From Bartonella taylorii (GTDB lineage Bacteria; Pseudomonadota; Alphaproteobacteria; Rhizobiales; Rhizobiaceae): a DNA stretch of 64,000 bases. The notes under the pieces are model-generated. The model saw only the letters and a list, made by a program, of their open reading frames with translations, had not been told where the DNA came from and did not search any database. The stretch spans positions 1,567,001 to 1,631,000 of the forward strand of contig NZ_CP083693.1 in the NCBI RefSeq assembly GCF_023920105.1. Direction: 5' to 3'. Each line of letters begins with the position of its first letter. The first letter of the stretch is position 1. The translations under genes were made by a program, and so were the position numbers. Of this stretch, positions 19,081 through 28,722 are shown one piece after another.

Positions 19081-21768
19081 CTAGACCGCCAGATTACGTA
19101 AAACATATTGTAAAATTCCACCATGATACAAATAATCTAACTCGTCTTCAGTATCAACACGGCATAATAATGGAATAGTTTTTACCATTCCATCAGAAAA
19201 AGTGATTGTGGCTATAGTCTTTTGGCGAGGTTTCAAGCTATGAATTCCTTCAATCGTTACCTTTTCATCCCCCCTTAAACCCAAAGATTGCCAGCTTGTA
19301 CCCGCTTCAAACACAAAAGGAACAATTCCCATACCAACAAGATTAGAACGATGAATCCGTTCAAAAGACTGAGCAATCACCGCTCTTACACCAAGAAGAT
19401 TGGTGCCCTTAGCTGCCCAATCACGGGATGACCCATTACCGTATTCAATACCGGCAAAAACAACAAGCGGAACACCTTCTCTTTTATACGCCATTGCTGC
19501 ATCATAAATTGCTTGCTCTTCTTTTGACGGATAATGAATTGTATAGCCTCCTTCACGACCATTTTCTCCTAGCATGAAATTACGAATGCGAATATTGGCA
19601 AAGGTTCCACGCATCATCACTTCATGATTTCCACGACGCGTTCCATACTGGTTAAAATCAGCTACTTTAACCCCATGATCCGTCAAATATTTCCCTGCAG
19701 GAGAATCAATCTTAATGGAACCAGCAGGAGAAATATGATCCGTTGTGATTTTATCACCAAACAAACCTAAAATCCGTGCATCTTTAATGTCTTGTAAGAC
19801 ATCAGGGATCTTCCGCATATCATCAAAATATGGCGGATTACGCACATATGTCGATTGTTCATCCCAAGAATAAGTAGCCCCTGTTGGAACTTGGACTTCT
19901 TGCCAATTTTCGTCTCCTTTAAATACATCTGCATATTTTTCAGCAAAAATCTTACGTGTGACATTTTTTTCGATAAATTCTTGTATTTCTTTAGAAGTTG
20001 GCCAAATGTCTCTCAAATAAACCGGTTGTCCGTCTAAACCTTCTCCAAGAGGCTCCTTGGTTAAATCTTTACGCACCGTCCCTGCCAAAGCATGTGCAAC
20101 AACGAGCGGTGGTGAAGCTAAATAATTCGCTTGCACATCAGGTGATACACGCCCTTCAAAATTACGATTTCCTGAAAGAACCGCAGCAGCAATTAAACCA
20201 TTATCATTAATCGTTTTGGAAATAGCAGGCAACAAAGGGCCAGAATTTCCAATACATGTCGTGCACCCAAACCCGACTAAGTTAAACCCTAATGTATTTA
20301 AATCTTTTTGGAGACCGGAATTGATAAGGTAAGCTTCAACAACTTGCGAGCCAGGAGCAAGAGAAGTCTTAACCCACGGTTTACTCTTAAGGCCTTTCGC
20401 TACAGCATTACGCGCCAAAAGACCTGCAGCAATAAGAACACTTGGATTGGATGTATTCGTACAAGAAGTAATCGCAGCAATCACCACATCGCCATGGCCA
20501 AGATCATATCCCTCACCCTCAACTCTATAACGGTCATCTTGACCAACAGTCTTCTTATAATCACCGGACAATGCCACTTCAAAGCCCTGTCCAACACTTT
20601 CCAATGCAATACGCCCCTCAGGACGTTTAGGACCGGCCATAGAAGGCACAACACTTTCCATGTCTAATTCAATTGTATCAGTAAAAATAGGATCGACAAT
20701 CATTTCGTCATGCCACATCCCTTGTGCTTTGGAATAAGCTTCTACTAAAGCAATTCGACTTTCATCACGCCCTGTCATGTTGAGATAACGCGCTGTTTCT
20801 TTGTCAATTGGGAAAAAACCACATGTTGCACCATATTCGGGTGCCATATTCGCAATCGTCGCCCGATCAGCAAGCGTCATGTGCTCCAGACCTGGACCAA
20901 AAAACTCAACAAACTTACCAACAACACCCTTCTTGCGTAGAATTTGTGTTACTGTCAACACTAAATCAGTAGCCGTCACGCCTTCTTTAAGCTTACCTGT
21001 TAAACGGAAACCAATCACTTCAGGCAATAACATAGAAACAGGCTGCCCTAACATTGCCGCTTCTGCTTCAATACCGCCAACACCCCAACCTAAAACGCCT
21101 AAACCATTCACCATAGTTGTATGCGAATCAGTTCCCACACAGGTATCAGGATAGACCGTCTGATACCCTCCTTCACCCTTTAGCCACACACATTGCGCTA
21201 AATATTCCAGATTAACCTGATGGCAAATTCCCGTTCCCGGAGGCACAACGCGAAAATTCTGAAAAGCTTGCTGTCCCCACTTAAGGAAACGATAACGTTC
21301 GCTATTGCGTTCATATTCACACTCAACATTGTCTTTAAAAGCCATAGGATTGCCAAAATGATCAACGATAATTGAATGATCAATGATAAGATCAACGGGA
21401 ATAAGAGGGTTAATTTTTTCAGCGTTTCCTCCAAGTTTTACCATAGCATCGCGCATCGCAGAAAGGTCAACAACCGCAGGAACACCAGTGAAGTCTTGCA
21501 TGAGAACACGTGCGGGACGGTAAGCGATCTCTGCACCAGCACAGCCTTTATCATTTAACCACTTAGCAACGTTTAGAATATCTTCTTTTTTGACAGAACG
21601 TCCATCTTCAAAACGTAATAAATTTTCAAGAATTACTTTCATTGAAAACGGCAAGCGAGAAACACCTTGAAGCCCATTCTTCTCCGCCTCGATCAAACTA
21701 TAATAAATATATTCCTTGCCACCAACATCTAAAGTTCTGCGACAATTAAAGCTATCAATTTGAGTCAC
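19081..21768 (-). CDS. acnA: Aconitate hydratase A
   Basis: The 895-residue enzyme matches AcnA/IRP-type aconitases (about 890). It isomerises citrate to isocitrate in the TCA cycle. The three [4Fe-4S] cysteines are seen in SCTNTSNPSVL and GFGCTTCIGNSGPL. VGTDSHTTMVNGLGVLGWGVGG and the C-terminal swivel-domain motif EYGNGSSRDWAAKG are also present. The start is GTG at 21768, with AGGGTGG upstream. It diverges from the ccm operon, the standard rhizobial arrangement. IRP-type aconitases can bind RNA when iron is low, but nothing in the sequence shows that here. Confidence 0.97.
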   Translation of the reverse strand: MTQIDSFNCRRTLDVGGKEYIYYSLIEAEKNGLQGVSRLPFSMKVILENLLRFEDGRSVKKEDILNVAKWLNDKGCAGAEIAYRPARVLMQDFTGVPAVVDLSAMRDAMVKLGGNAEKINPLIPVDLIIDHSIIVDHFGNPMAFKDNVECEYERNSERYRFLKWGQQAFQNFRVVPPGTGICHQVNLEYLAQCVWLKGEGGYQTVYPDTCVGTDSHTTMVNGLGVLGWGVGGIEAEAAMLGQPVSMLLPEVIGFRLTGKLKEGVTATDLVLTVTQILRKKGVVGKFVEFFGPGLEHMTLADRATIANMAPEYGATCGFFPIDKETARYLNMTGRDESRIALVEAYSKAQGMWHDEMIVDPIFTDTIELDMESVVPSMAGPKRPEGRIALESVGQGFEVALSGDYKKTVGQDDRYRVEGEGYDLGHGDVVIAAITSCTNTSNPSVLIAAGLLARNAVAKGLKSKPWVKTSLAPGSQVVEAYLINSGLQKDLNTLGFNLVGFGCTTCIGNSGPLLPAISKTINDNGLIAAAVLSGNRNFEGRVSPDVQANYLASPPLVVAHALAGTVRKDLTKEPLGEGLDGQPVYLRDIWPTSKEIQEFIEKNVTRKIFAEKYADVFKGDENWQEVQVPTGATYSWDEQSTYVRNPPYFDDMRKIPDVLQDIKDARILGLFGDKITTDHISPAGSIKIDSPAGKYLTDHGVKVADFNQYGTRRGNHEVMMRGTFANIRIRNFMLGENGREGGYTIHYPSKEEQAIYDAAMAYKREGVPLVVFAGIEYGNGSSRDWAAKGTNLLGVRAVIAQSFERIHRSNLVGMGIVPFVFEAGTSWQSLGLRGDEKVTIEGIHSLKPRQKTIATITFSDGMVKTIPLLCRVDTEDELDYLYHGGILQYVLRNLAV

Positions 21769-21992
21769 AACTGACCACCCTCATATTACAAACTATCCAA
21801 TTTCCCAGAACGAACAATACAAACTACGAGTCAAGGTCGCAGCTTGAATGCAGACGCAATCACCTCTGCCATTCATCTCCCTCTCCACCTTTTCATCGGC
21901 AAATTCGGAAATCGGTGTTAAAAACCATTCTACACCAGATCTTGATGTAACACATGCCTTATAAAACTATTTCTAGAACTATTCTAGGTACA

Positions 21993-22030
21993 ATTGCATA
22001 AAAAACGTGTTTTTTATCCTATAATGCAAT
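21993..22030. promoter_or_regulatory. Nested inverted repeat upstream of ccmA
   Basis: ATTGCAT (21993-21999) and ATGCAAT (22024-22030) enclose a second stem, TAAAAAAC-GT-GTTTTTTA (21999-22016). It lies 37 bp before the ccmA start, in the acnA-ccmA divergent spacer. It could be an operator or a 5' leader hairpin of ccmA; the function is not established. Confidence 0.35.
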
Positions 22031-22066
22031 AAAGCTTATAGCAACAAAAGCAAAACAGGTAAGCAC

Positions 22067-22693
22067 ATGGTGTTATCGGGCAAAGATTTAGCAGCTTATA
22101 GAAACGCAGAAGTTCTATTCCAAGGTCTTTCTTTTTGTTTATTTCCACAACAACTTATGACAATCACAGGCCCAAATGGAATCGGAAAATCTACATTACT
22201 GCGAATCATTGTCGGTCTTCTTGAAGCTGCCGAAGGTGTTGTAAGTCTTAAAGACCAAGAACAAACATATCCCGTAGCAACTGCATGTCATTATCTTGGT
22301 CCCCAAAATGCTATGAAACCTCTCTTATCTGTCATCGATAATCTGCAATTTTGGTCAGCATTTTATGGACAACATCTACGTTATCCCCATGAAGCTCTTG
22401 CCGACGTAGGTCTTTCTAATCTTGAACACTTACCCTTCAATATTCTGTCAACAGGTCAAAAAAGATGTGTAGCCATTGCCCGCCTTTTGCTCTCCTATCG
22501 TCCTATTTGGATTTTAGATGAACCAATATCAGGAATTGATATCCATGCTCAAACTCTCCTTACCAATATTTTTCAGTATCATCTAAACCAAGGCGGTATG
22601 ATTATCGCTGCAACCCATAATCCCCTTGGTATTACAGAAAACCATAAAGTCGCTCTGGAAAAATTCTTACCTCCCTTGGAGATCAGCAAATGA
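22067..22693 (+). CDS. ccmA: Haem exporter ATP-binding protein CcmA
   Basis: ABC ATPase of 208 residues with Walker A TGPNGIGKSTLLRI, signature LSTGQKRCVAIARLLL and Walker B PIWILDEPISGID. With CcmB it powers the release of haem-loaded CcmE in System I cytochrome c maturation. The length fits CcmA, which is short for an ABC ATPase. The stop overlaps the ccmB ATG by 4 bp. It is the first gene of ccmA-ccmB-ccmC-ccmD-ccmG; ccmE, ccmF and ccmH are not in this window. Confidence 0.95.
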   Translation: MVLSGKDLAAYRNAEVLFQGLSFCLFPQQLMTITGPNGIGKSTLLRIIVGLLEAAEGVVSLKDQEQTYPVATACHYLGPQNAMKPLLSVIDNLQFWSAFYGQHLRYPHEALADVGLSNLEHLPFNILSTGQKRCVAIARLLLSYRPIWILDEPISGIDIHAQTLLTNIFQYHLNQGGMIIAATHNPLGITENHKVALEKFLPPLEISK

Positions 22694-23355
22694 AAGCACT
22701 ATTCTGGCGTGATCTTAAATTAATCTTAGCACCACAAGCTTCTTCCTTAACAGGACTTTTGTTTTTCATTGCTTTTATTATGATAACTCCCTTCGCCATT
22801 GGGCCAAATCCTAAAATTCTTGCACAAATAGGCCCAGGCATATTATGGTTTGGAGCACTTTTCGCAGGACTCCTTAATCTCAATAAACTTTTTCAAACCG
22901 ATAGTGATGATGGAAATCTTGATCAATTCATCCTTTCTGGACAAAGACAAAGTTTCACACTGATTGTATTTACCAAATGCCTTGCCCATTGGGTAGGAAC
23001 AATGCTGCCTCTTATTTTTGCTACTCCTATTTTAGCATTCATGCTCCATTTAAATGCAACGATAACTTTTACAACAACACTCACCCTCTTATGCGGAACA
23101 CCTGCTATTATTTTTATCGGCGCTATAGGAGCAGCTCTCGCAACGTCATTGTTACACAGCACTCTTCTCGTTTTTATCATCATTTTGCCGTGGATCATTC
23201 CAATCATGATTTTCGGTGTTTCAGCTGCTACAGCCCCGACAAACCCAAACGTTTCTTTTCTCACTTCCTTGACTCTTCTTATTGCCTTTTCACTTCTTTT
23301 GAGTCTTTTTAGCTCTTTTGTTGCTGCTATAACGCTCAAGCTTTTATCAGAATAA
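22690..23355 (+). CDS. ccmB: Haem exporter membrane protein CcmB
   Basis: Inner-membrane protein of 221 residues with about six helices, for example LTGLLFFIAFIMITPFAIG, WVGTMLPLIFATPILAFML and LLHSTLLVFIIILPWIIPIMIFG. The N-terminal FWRDLKLIL and the loop DSDDGNLDQFILS match the CcmB family. It pairs with the CcmA ATPase. Its ATG overlaps ccmA by 4 bp, so the two are translationally coupled. The next gene, ccmC, begins within about 50 bp. Confidence 0.93.
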   Translation: MKALFWRDLKLILAPQASSLTGLLFFIAFIMITPFAIGPNPKILAQIGPGILWFGALFAGLLNLNKLFQTDSDDGNLDQFILSGQRQSFTLIVFTKCLAHWVGTMLPLIFATPILAFMLHLNATITFTTTLTLLCGTPAIIFIGAIGAALATSLLHSTLLVFIIILPWIIPIMIFGVSAATAPTNPNVSFLTSLTLLIAFSLLLSLFSSFVAAITLKLLSE

Positions 23356-23401
23356 TAAAAGGTAATTGCCGCACAGCAAAACTCTGCCTATTATAAATCT
23401 C

Positions 23402-24181
23402 ATGAATAAAACATCTCACATACATAAAATGAGTTCACTCTCAACAGGTTTAACCCGTTTCATGAAAATAAGCGGCACCGTTTTGCCTTGGTTAACTGGT
23501 ATAACATTGTGTCTTCTTATCTTAGGGCTTATTCTGATTATGCATTCTCCTGATGACTATCAGCAGGGTAGCACCGTCAAGATTATGTATATTCATGTAC
23601 CATTCGCGTGGCTCTCTACATTTTGTTATATCATAATAAGTGCTGCTGCTTTAGGAAGTCTGATTTGGAGATATCATCTTGCTAATGTAGCACTCAAATG
23701 TGGAGCACCTATTGGAGCAATTTTTACAGCCTTATCTCTAGTGACAGGCGCACTTTGGGGGCGCCCTACATGGGGAACATGGTGGGTATGGGATGCACGG
23801 CTAACATCAGTTCTGATCTTGTTTTTTATTTACCTTGCCATTGTCATGCTTGCTCGCGCTTTTGATAACCAAGAAAAAGCTGCACGCGCCACAGCAATTC
23901 TCACACTCGTTGGACTTGTGAATATCCCCATTATCAAATTTTCCGTTAATTGGTGGAATACACTGCACCAACAAGCATCACTTTTACGTTCAGGCGGTCC
24001 AACAATCGACCGTGCTATGTTATGGCCCCTCATAACAATGATATTTTGTTTTAGCTTTATGTTCATTTTGCTTTATTTGATGGCTATGCGCAACGAAATC
24101 AATAATCGTCATATCCAAATACTTCAGATAAAAAAGGCCCGTCACGCACAACATAAGGACTCTTCATCATGCTCGACTTAA
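23402..24181 (+). CDS. ccmC: Haem transfer protein CcmC
   Basis: Membrane protein of about 259 residues carrying the tryptophan-rich haem-handling motif TWGTWWVWDARLTS between helices, with flanking histidines in YIHVPFAWLS and WWNTLHQQASLL. CcmC delivers haem to CcmE. Six helices are visible. I prefer the ATG at 23402; a TTG at 23366, closer to AAAGG, would add 12 residues. It overlaps ccmD by 13 bp. Confidence 0.94.
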   Translation: MNKTSHIHKMSSLSTGLTRFMKISGTVLPWLTGITLCLLILGLILIMHSPDDYQQGSTVKIMYIHVPFAWLSTFCYIIISAAALGSLIWRYHLANVALKCGAPIGAIFTALSLVTGALWGRPTWGTWWVWDARLTSVLILFFIYLAIVMLARAFDNQEKAARATAILTLVGLVNIPIIKFSVNWWNTLHQQASLLRSGGPTIDRAMLWPLITMIFCFSFMFILLYLMAMRNEINNRHIQILQIKKARHAQHKDSSSCST

Positions 24182-24393
24182 ATAGCACTCACAGTGGACT
24201 TTTAGGAAATCTCTCTCAGCAAATTGATTTTTTCCTTGGTACTCTTTACCACGAGCAAATTGTTATTTTGAGCTACATACTTTCTGCAATCTCCCTCCTA
24301 TGTTTTATTGGATACACACTTTGCAAAGGTATATACCAAAAAAAAATCCTACAACAGCTAAACAAAAAAGAGCTGTTTCAAAAAGAAAAATAG
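24169..24393 (+). CDS. ccmD: Haem exporter protein CcmD
   Basis: Small protein of 74 residues with one membrane helix (IVILSYILSAISLLCFIGYTLC) and a charged C-terminus rich in Lys and Gln. This matches the CcmD pattern, where the small protein stabilises the CcmABC-CcmE complex. Sequence identity in this family is low, so the call rests on size, topology and position. It overlaps ccmC and is followed one base later by ccmG. Confidence 0.85.
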   Translation: MLDLNSTHSGLLGNLSQQIDFFLGTLYHEQIVILSYILSAISLLCFIGYTLCKGIYQKKILQQLNKKELFQKEK

Positions 24394-24394
24394 A

Positions 24395-25045
24395 ATGAAA
24401 ATTACCCCTCAAAAATCTAGAAAAAACATATCTTTGTTCGTCGTGTTTAGTCTTTTTGGGCCATTTGTTTTTTTTCTTCTTCTCATTATGCTCTTCTTCT
24501 ACTTTATGGACAGTAAACACCCCAACGATACTTTTCCGCTCCCACACACATTCGCTGAAAAGCCCGCCCCAAAAATCAGTCTTCCCCTGCTTGATAATGA
24601 AAATTATCTTCTCAACTCGGAACAATTTAAAGGGCGTGTAACATTGGTTAATTTTTGGGGATCTTGGTGCCACTCCTGTCGTGAAGAGCATCCGCTTCTT
24701 ATGAAGATTGTACAAGATCAACGTTTTGATCTTATTGGCATTAATTATAAGGATAGTAAAGAGAATGCCCAACGCTTTCTGAATAGTTTTGGTAACCCTT
24801 TTAAATTTATTGGCTTTGATGTTTCAGGGCATACAGCTATTAACTGGGGAGTGTATGGACCACCAGAAACCTTTCTTTTGAATAAAGAGAGCATTATTAT
24901 TGCCAAACATGTTGGCCCTTTAACATGGCAAATTTATCAGAAAAAAATCCTGCCAAAAATCGAACAAGCTGTTATGATAGAAGAAACAACAAACGGCAAT
25001 GCATTCATTCATAAAAGCAATTCATCATTTTCCCATATTGAATGA
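24395..25045 (+). CDS. ccmG: Thiol-disulfide interchange protein CcmG/DsbE
   Basis: Membrane-anchored thioredoxin of 216 residues. The N-terminal helix FSLFGPFVFFLLLIMLFFYF is followed by a periplasmic thioredoxin fold with the redox motif WGSWCHSCREEHP (WCxxC) and the cis-proline region VYGPPETFLL. CcmG keeps the apocytochrome CxxCH cysteines reduced for haem attachment. The motif is WCHSC rather than the usual WC-x-P-C or WCPxC. The C-terminus extends past the fold with a polar tail. It is the last gene of this ccm operon. Confidence 0.94.
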   Translation: MKITPQKSRKNISLFVVFSLFGPFVFFLLLIMLFFYFMDSKHPNDTFPLPHTFAEKPAPKISLPLLDNENYLLNSEQFKGRVTLVNFWGSWCHSCREEHPLLMKIVQDQRFDLIGINYKDSKENAQRFLNSFGNPFKFIGFDVSGHTAINWGVYGPPETFLLNKESIIIAKHVGPLTWQIYQKKILPKIEQAVMIEETTNGNAFIHKSNSSFSHIE

Positions 25046-25530
25046 AAACACAGTGAAATTTTCTCACTTCAAAGCGTCTTATGATGAATCCTCAAAAATA
25101 ACCACTTGCATGTCACAACAAAAAGCGATGTGTGGTTAAAAACCGTTTGAGGAAAAGGTCAATATATCTCTTATTAATGCAAAAACAAGTACAACATTAG
25201 AAGTTCGTAAATAGTATGTTGGTACTAGTCTGTACCTTCATAAGCGTAGAAATGTTAGTACTCATGGATCTTGCATTATCCCATTCTTACAACTTATGAG
25301 ATTGAGAGCAAGGAGAAAGATCTCTTTAAAACAAGTGCGTAAATAAATGGACAACAGTTGCACCTTTACAGCACATAATTACGAACAACACTGGAATGAG
25401 CATCGTTTCAGAAAGAGTTTCTTACATTCATTAAAACTCTTATCTTCGCAAATTTCTCTCTCGTAGAAAGTTATATATTTAATGATAAAGCATAATAGAA
25501 GGCAATACGAGGTTACATTGTAAATATTTA
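25046..25530. other. Non-coding spacer ccmG to gcrA
   Basis: About 485 bp without a supportable gene between converging ccmG and gcrA. Part of it (25207-25260) resembles the spacer at 29984-30037, about 37 of 54 bases identical without gaps by hand count. It also shares two exact words with the spacer at 2744-2819. No terminator is clear. Confidence 0.5.
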
Positions 25531-26061
25531 TTATACTCTTATCCGCCGTCTTTCAGATATTGGCTGAAATGCTATTTTAGCATGAAAAGCACAATAAGGA
25601 CTATTTTCACCGGAATCGGCACCACAAAAATGAAAATCCGCTGCTAAAGGGTCACCAACTGGCCATCTACATGTATTTTCGCTCAATTGCAAAAGATTAA
25701 GCTGACGTGAAATAGGCACAACTACATTTGACTTCGCCGGCACATCAATTTCTGTAACGTTCTCCGCTATAAACTCCATCTTTAAAGCTGTTCTTCCAAC
25801 ACTGCAAGAAGTAGTAGCATCCGTTGGCAATACCGTCGATGTGGTACGACGCACACGCGGAGATGATGGGTTTGCAGGTGTCTTTTGCGCACGCGCTCCC
25901 CCTTGTGCTGTCTTGCCACGTCCCGGTAACTTTAACCGATGCACTTTACCGATCACTGCGTTCCTGCTAACCCCACCTAATTGAGCTGCAATCTGACTTG
26001 CACTTAAACCCTCACTCCAAAACTTCTTAAGAAGTTCAACGCGTTCACATGTCCAACCCAT
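25531..26061 (-). CDS. gcrA: Cell cycle regulator GcrA
   Basis: The 176-residue product has the diagnostic GcrA N-terminus: MGWTCERVELLKKFWSEG, then SASQIAAQLGGVSRNAVIGKVHRLKL, a helix-turn-helix. A basic proline-rich linker (about 50-75) leads to a C-terminal region with CRWPVGDP and FCGA..PYCAFHAKIA. GcrA binds sigma-70 RNA polymerase and is stimulated by CcrM methylation at GANTC, tuning cell-cycle genes in alphaproteobacteria. GGAG precedes the ATG. Two GANTC sites (26249, 26280) lie about 190-220 bp upstream. Its position next to argD-argF-hslO is conserved in Rhizobiales. Confidence 0.95.
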   Translation of the reverse strand: MGWTCERVELLKKFWSEGLSASQIAAQLGGVSRNAVIGKVHRLKLPGRGKTAQGGARAQKTPANPSSPRVRRTTSTVLPTDATTSCSVGRTALKMEFIAENVTEIDVPAKSNVVVPISRQLNLLQLSENTCRWPVGDPLAADFHFCGADSGENSPYCAFHAKIAFQPISERRRIRV

Positions 26062-26539
26062 ATCAGCACTCCATTCTGATCACCTCATTGAGATGCCCCC
26101 ATTGCATCTTCAAATGTTTGAATAATATTTCCAACCAGTCGAATGAAAAAATTATAACTCTACTCGAGCACAAAAAAATCCACTCAACCTATGAAACTTA
26201 CAAACCGAAATACAACCTCGCTTATTGATTTAAACTACAATACGCACTGACTCTCTGACAAGAGCCTTTTTCTCTTGAAGAGTCTATTTAGAATGTTTTC
26301 CCCAACTTGCGAATTCATCATAGGTTAAACTATCATATTTGTTTAAAACTTTTTCCTACAGATGTTGCTTGCAAAATCTTTATTGACTTTTTGCCAATCG
26401 GTGTAACGATCAATTATCACATGAGTGTGATAATTGATCGTAATGAAACGCTGAGCACGCTATACTTTAAAAGATACAACATTGTTTTACTCGCAGCGTT
26501 TGTTTATTGTATGGCAACGTTTAAAACATAAAGGAAATC
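26062..26539. other. Divergent spacer gcrA-argD with a long palindrome
   Basis: About 480 bp between divergently transcribed gcrA and argD. It holds two GANTC sites (26249-26253, 26280-26284), the 16-bp inverted repeat at 26406-26441, and a TATACT -10-like hexamer at 26461-26466. The 74-codon open frame across it has no family features and is not annotated. Confidence 0.55.
26406..26441. promoter_or_regulatory. Perfect 16-bp inverted repeat upstream of argD
   Basis: ACGATCAATTATCACA, then TGAG, then the exact reverse complement. It ends about 100 bp before the argD start and overlaps where a -35 box would sit for the TATACT at 26461. There is no T-run after it, so an operator or RNA hairpin is more likely than a terminator. 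Confidence 0.7.
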
Positions 26540-27751
26540 ATGATGAGCACTACTGCTATACAGTCACTTTATAAGTGTTTTGCTCGACGTAATTTGCATT
26601 TCAAACAAGGCAATGGTGTATGGCTTATTTCTGATAAAGGAGAGCGTTATCTTGATTTAACATCTGGCATTGCTGTCAATGTATTAGGGTATGCGCATCC
26701 AAAACTGATCGAGACCCTCAAAATACAAGCTGAAAAACTTTGGCATATTTCCAATCTTTTTCAATCACCTGAACAAGAAGCTCTTGCTGCACGGCTTTGT
26801 ACAAACAGCTTTGCTGATAAGGTCTTTTTCTGCAATTCTGGTGCTGAGGCATTAGAATGTGCATTCAAAACTGCTCGTCGCACTCATTATGTATCTGGTC
26901 AACCAACACGCGTTGAAATTATTACTTTTGAAGGTGCATTTCATGGGCGCACACTTGCAACCCTTGCTGCTACAGGGCACGAAAAATATCTTGATGGTTT
27001 TGGTCCAAAAGCTGGTGGATTTGTTCAAGTTCCTTTTTGTGATGAAAGCGCTTTACGTAATGCTATCAATAAAAACACCGCAGCTATTCTTATTGAACCC
27101 ATTCAGGGCGAAGGAGGAATACGAACAGTCTCTCATGAAACTTTAAGGTTCTTACGCAAAATATGCGATGATAATAATCTATTATTAATTTTGGATGAAG
27201 TTCAAACGGGTATTGGACGAACAGGAAAACTTTTTGCTTATGAGTGGAGTGATATCACACCTGATATTCTTACCCTCGCAAAAGGACTAGGTGGCGGATT
27301 TCCGTTGGGAGCTTGTCTTGCAACAGATAAAGCTGCAAAAAGTATGACACCAGGAACACATGGCTCGACATTTGGCGGTAATCTTCTTGGGATGGCTGTA
27401 GGCAACAGTGTTCTTGATATCATATTAGAACCAGGCTTTCTCCACCATGTTCAACATATGGGGAATAAGCTAAAAAGTGGACTTTCGAGCATTCTCAATG
27501 CCTATCCTGATATTATCTGTGCAATTCAGGGTGTGGGCCTTATGGTAGGCATTCAGTGCGTCATTCCCTCAGATGTTGTCGTCAGTGCCTTGGAAAATGA
27601 ATATGTTCTAAGCGTTAGTGCCAACAACAATGTGGTGCGTTTATTGCCTCCCCTTATTATTAAGGAAGAAGAAATAGATGAAAGCTTGCAGCGTATTGAA
27701 AAAGCAATTGCTTATCTTTCGCAAACAAATAAAAAAAGGCAAATATCATAA
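26540..27751 (+). CDS. argD: Acetylornithine aminotransferase
   Basis: The 403-residue class III PLP aminotransferase of arginine synthesis (also able to serve lysine synthesis) contains [17 protein letters not shown] (PLP phosphate site), [19 protein letters not shown], and [14 protein letters not shown] with the PLP-binding lysine. AAAGGA precedes two in-phase ATGs (26540 and 26543). It runs straight into argF with 2 bp between the genes, so they form an operon. ArgD and ArgF alone do not complete arginine synthesis; the other arg genes are not in the window. Confidence 0.95.
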   Translation: MMSTTAIQSLYKCFARRNLHFKQGNGVWLISDKGERYLDLTSGIAVNVLGYAHPKLIETLKIQAEKLWHISNLFQSPEQEALAARLCTNSFADKVFFCNSGAEALECAFKTARRTHYVSGQPTRVEIITFEGAFHGRTLATLAATGHEKYLDGFGPKAGGFVQVPFCDESALRNAINKNTAAILIEPIQGEGGIRTVSHETLRFLRKICDDNNLLLILDEVQTGIGRTGKLFAYEWSDITPDILTLAKGLGGGFPLGACLATDKAAKSMTPGTHGSTFGGNLLGMAVGNSVLDIILEPGFLHHVQHMGNKLKSGLSSILNAYPDIICAIQGVGLMVGIQCVIPSDVVVSALENEYVLSVSANNNVVRLLPPLIIKEEEIDESLQRIEKAIAYLSQTNKKRQIS

Positions 27752-27753
27752 AC

Positions 27754-28689
27754 ATGACAAATATTCTTCGCCACTTTACCGACTTATCTGTTTTAACCCC
27801 ACCAATAGCACGCGCACTTATCGATTATGCTAAAACCCTCAAAGCATCTTTCAAAACAGGGAAAAGTTCAAAACCTTTCGTTGGCAAAACACTCGCGATG
27901 ATTTTTGAAAAACCGTCTACACGAACCCGTGTTTCATTTGATATTGGCATGCGTCAGCTTGGTGGGAACACTATCATGTTAACAGGCTCAGAAATGCAGC
28001 TCGGTTATAGCGAAACTATCGCCGATACAGCGCGTGTATTATCACGTTTTGTGGATATTATCATAATACGCACAACAGCACATCACCGGATGCTAGAATT
28101 GGCACAATATGCCCAAGTTCCCATTATTAATGCCCTCACAGATGACACACATCCTTGCCAAATTCTAGCAGACGTCCTAACCTATGAAGAACATCGTGGA
28201 CCAATCGCTGGCAAAATATTTGCTTGGATGGGAGATGGCAATAATGTTCTTCATTCTTTGATCGAAGCAACAGCTCTCTTTAATTTTCATTTACGCCTTG
28301 CTACACCAAAAGGCAATGAACCACAAGAAAAATACGTTAAATGGGCACGTGAGCGCGGAGCTAATATTATGCTCACAAACAATCCTCAAAAAGCTGCCAA
28401 AGATGCTGATTGCATTATAACCGACACATGGTTTTCCATGGGGCAAGAATTTCGCGCCCGTAGTCATTCTATTTTCCAGCCTTACCAAGTTAATGAAGCT
28501 TTAATGAGATTAGCTAAACCCAATGCCCTTTTCATGCATTGTCTGCCCGCTCATCGTGGAGAAGAAGTCGTAGATTCCGTGATCGATGGACCGCATTCTG
28601 TTGTTTTCGACGAAGCTGAAAATCGTCTTCATGCTCAAAAAGCAATTCTCTCTTGGTGTTTACAAGATGCGTTTTTCTCTCCACAATAA
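27754..28689 (+). CDS. argF: Ornithine carbamoyltransferase
   Basis: The 311-residue enzyme makes citrulline from ornithine and carbamoyl phosphate. The carbamoyl-phosphate loop [13 protein letters not shown], the [11 protein letters not shown] motif, ornithine-binding DTWFSMGQE and active-site [11 protein letters not shown] are all intact. The length is normal. It follows argD by 2 bp and precedes hslO by 33 bp, an order conserved in Rhizobiales. Confidence 0.96.
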   Translation: MTNILRHFTDLSVLTPPIARALIDYAKTLKASFKTGKSSKPFVGKTLAMIFEKPSTRTRVSFDIGMRQLGGNTIMLTGSEMQLGYSETIADTARVLSRFVDIIIIRTTAHHRMLELAQYAQVPIINALTDDTHPCQILADVLTYEEHRGPIAGKIFAWMGDGNNVLHSLIEATALFNFHLRLATPKGNEPQEKYVKWARERGANIMLTNNPQKAAKDADCIITDTWFSMGQEFRARSHSIFQPYQVNEALMRLAKPNALFMHCLPAHRGEEVVDSVIDGPHSVVFDEAENRLHAQKAILSWCLQDAFFSPQ

Positions 28690-28722
28690 CCTGCCAAAAT
28701 AAATCATATAAAAGGCAAAGAT

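Noticed and set aside
26307..26531. 74-codon frame upstream of argD
   Set aside because: It runs across the 16-bp palindrome and has no recognisable domain. The region is better explained as argD control sequence.
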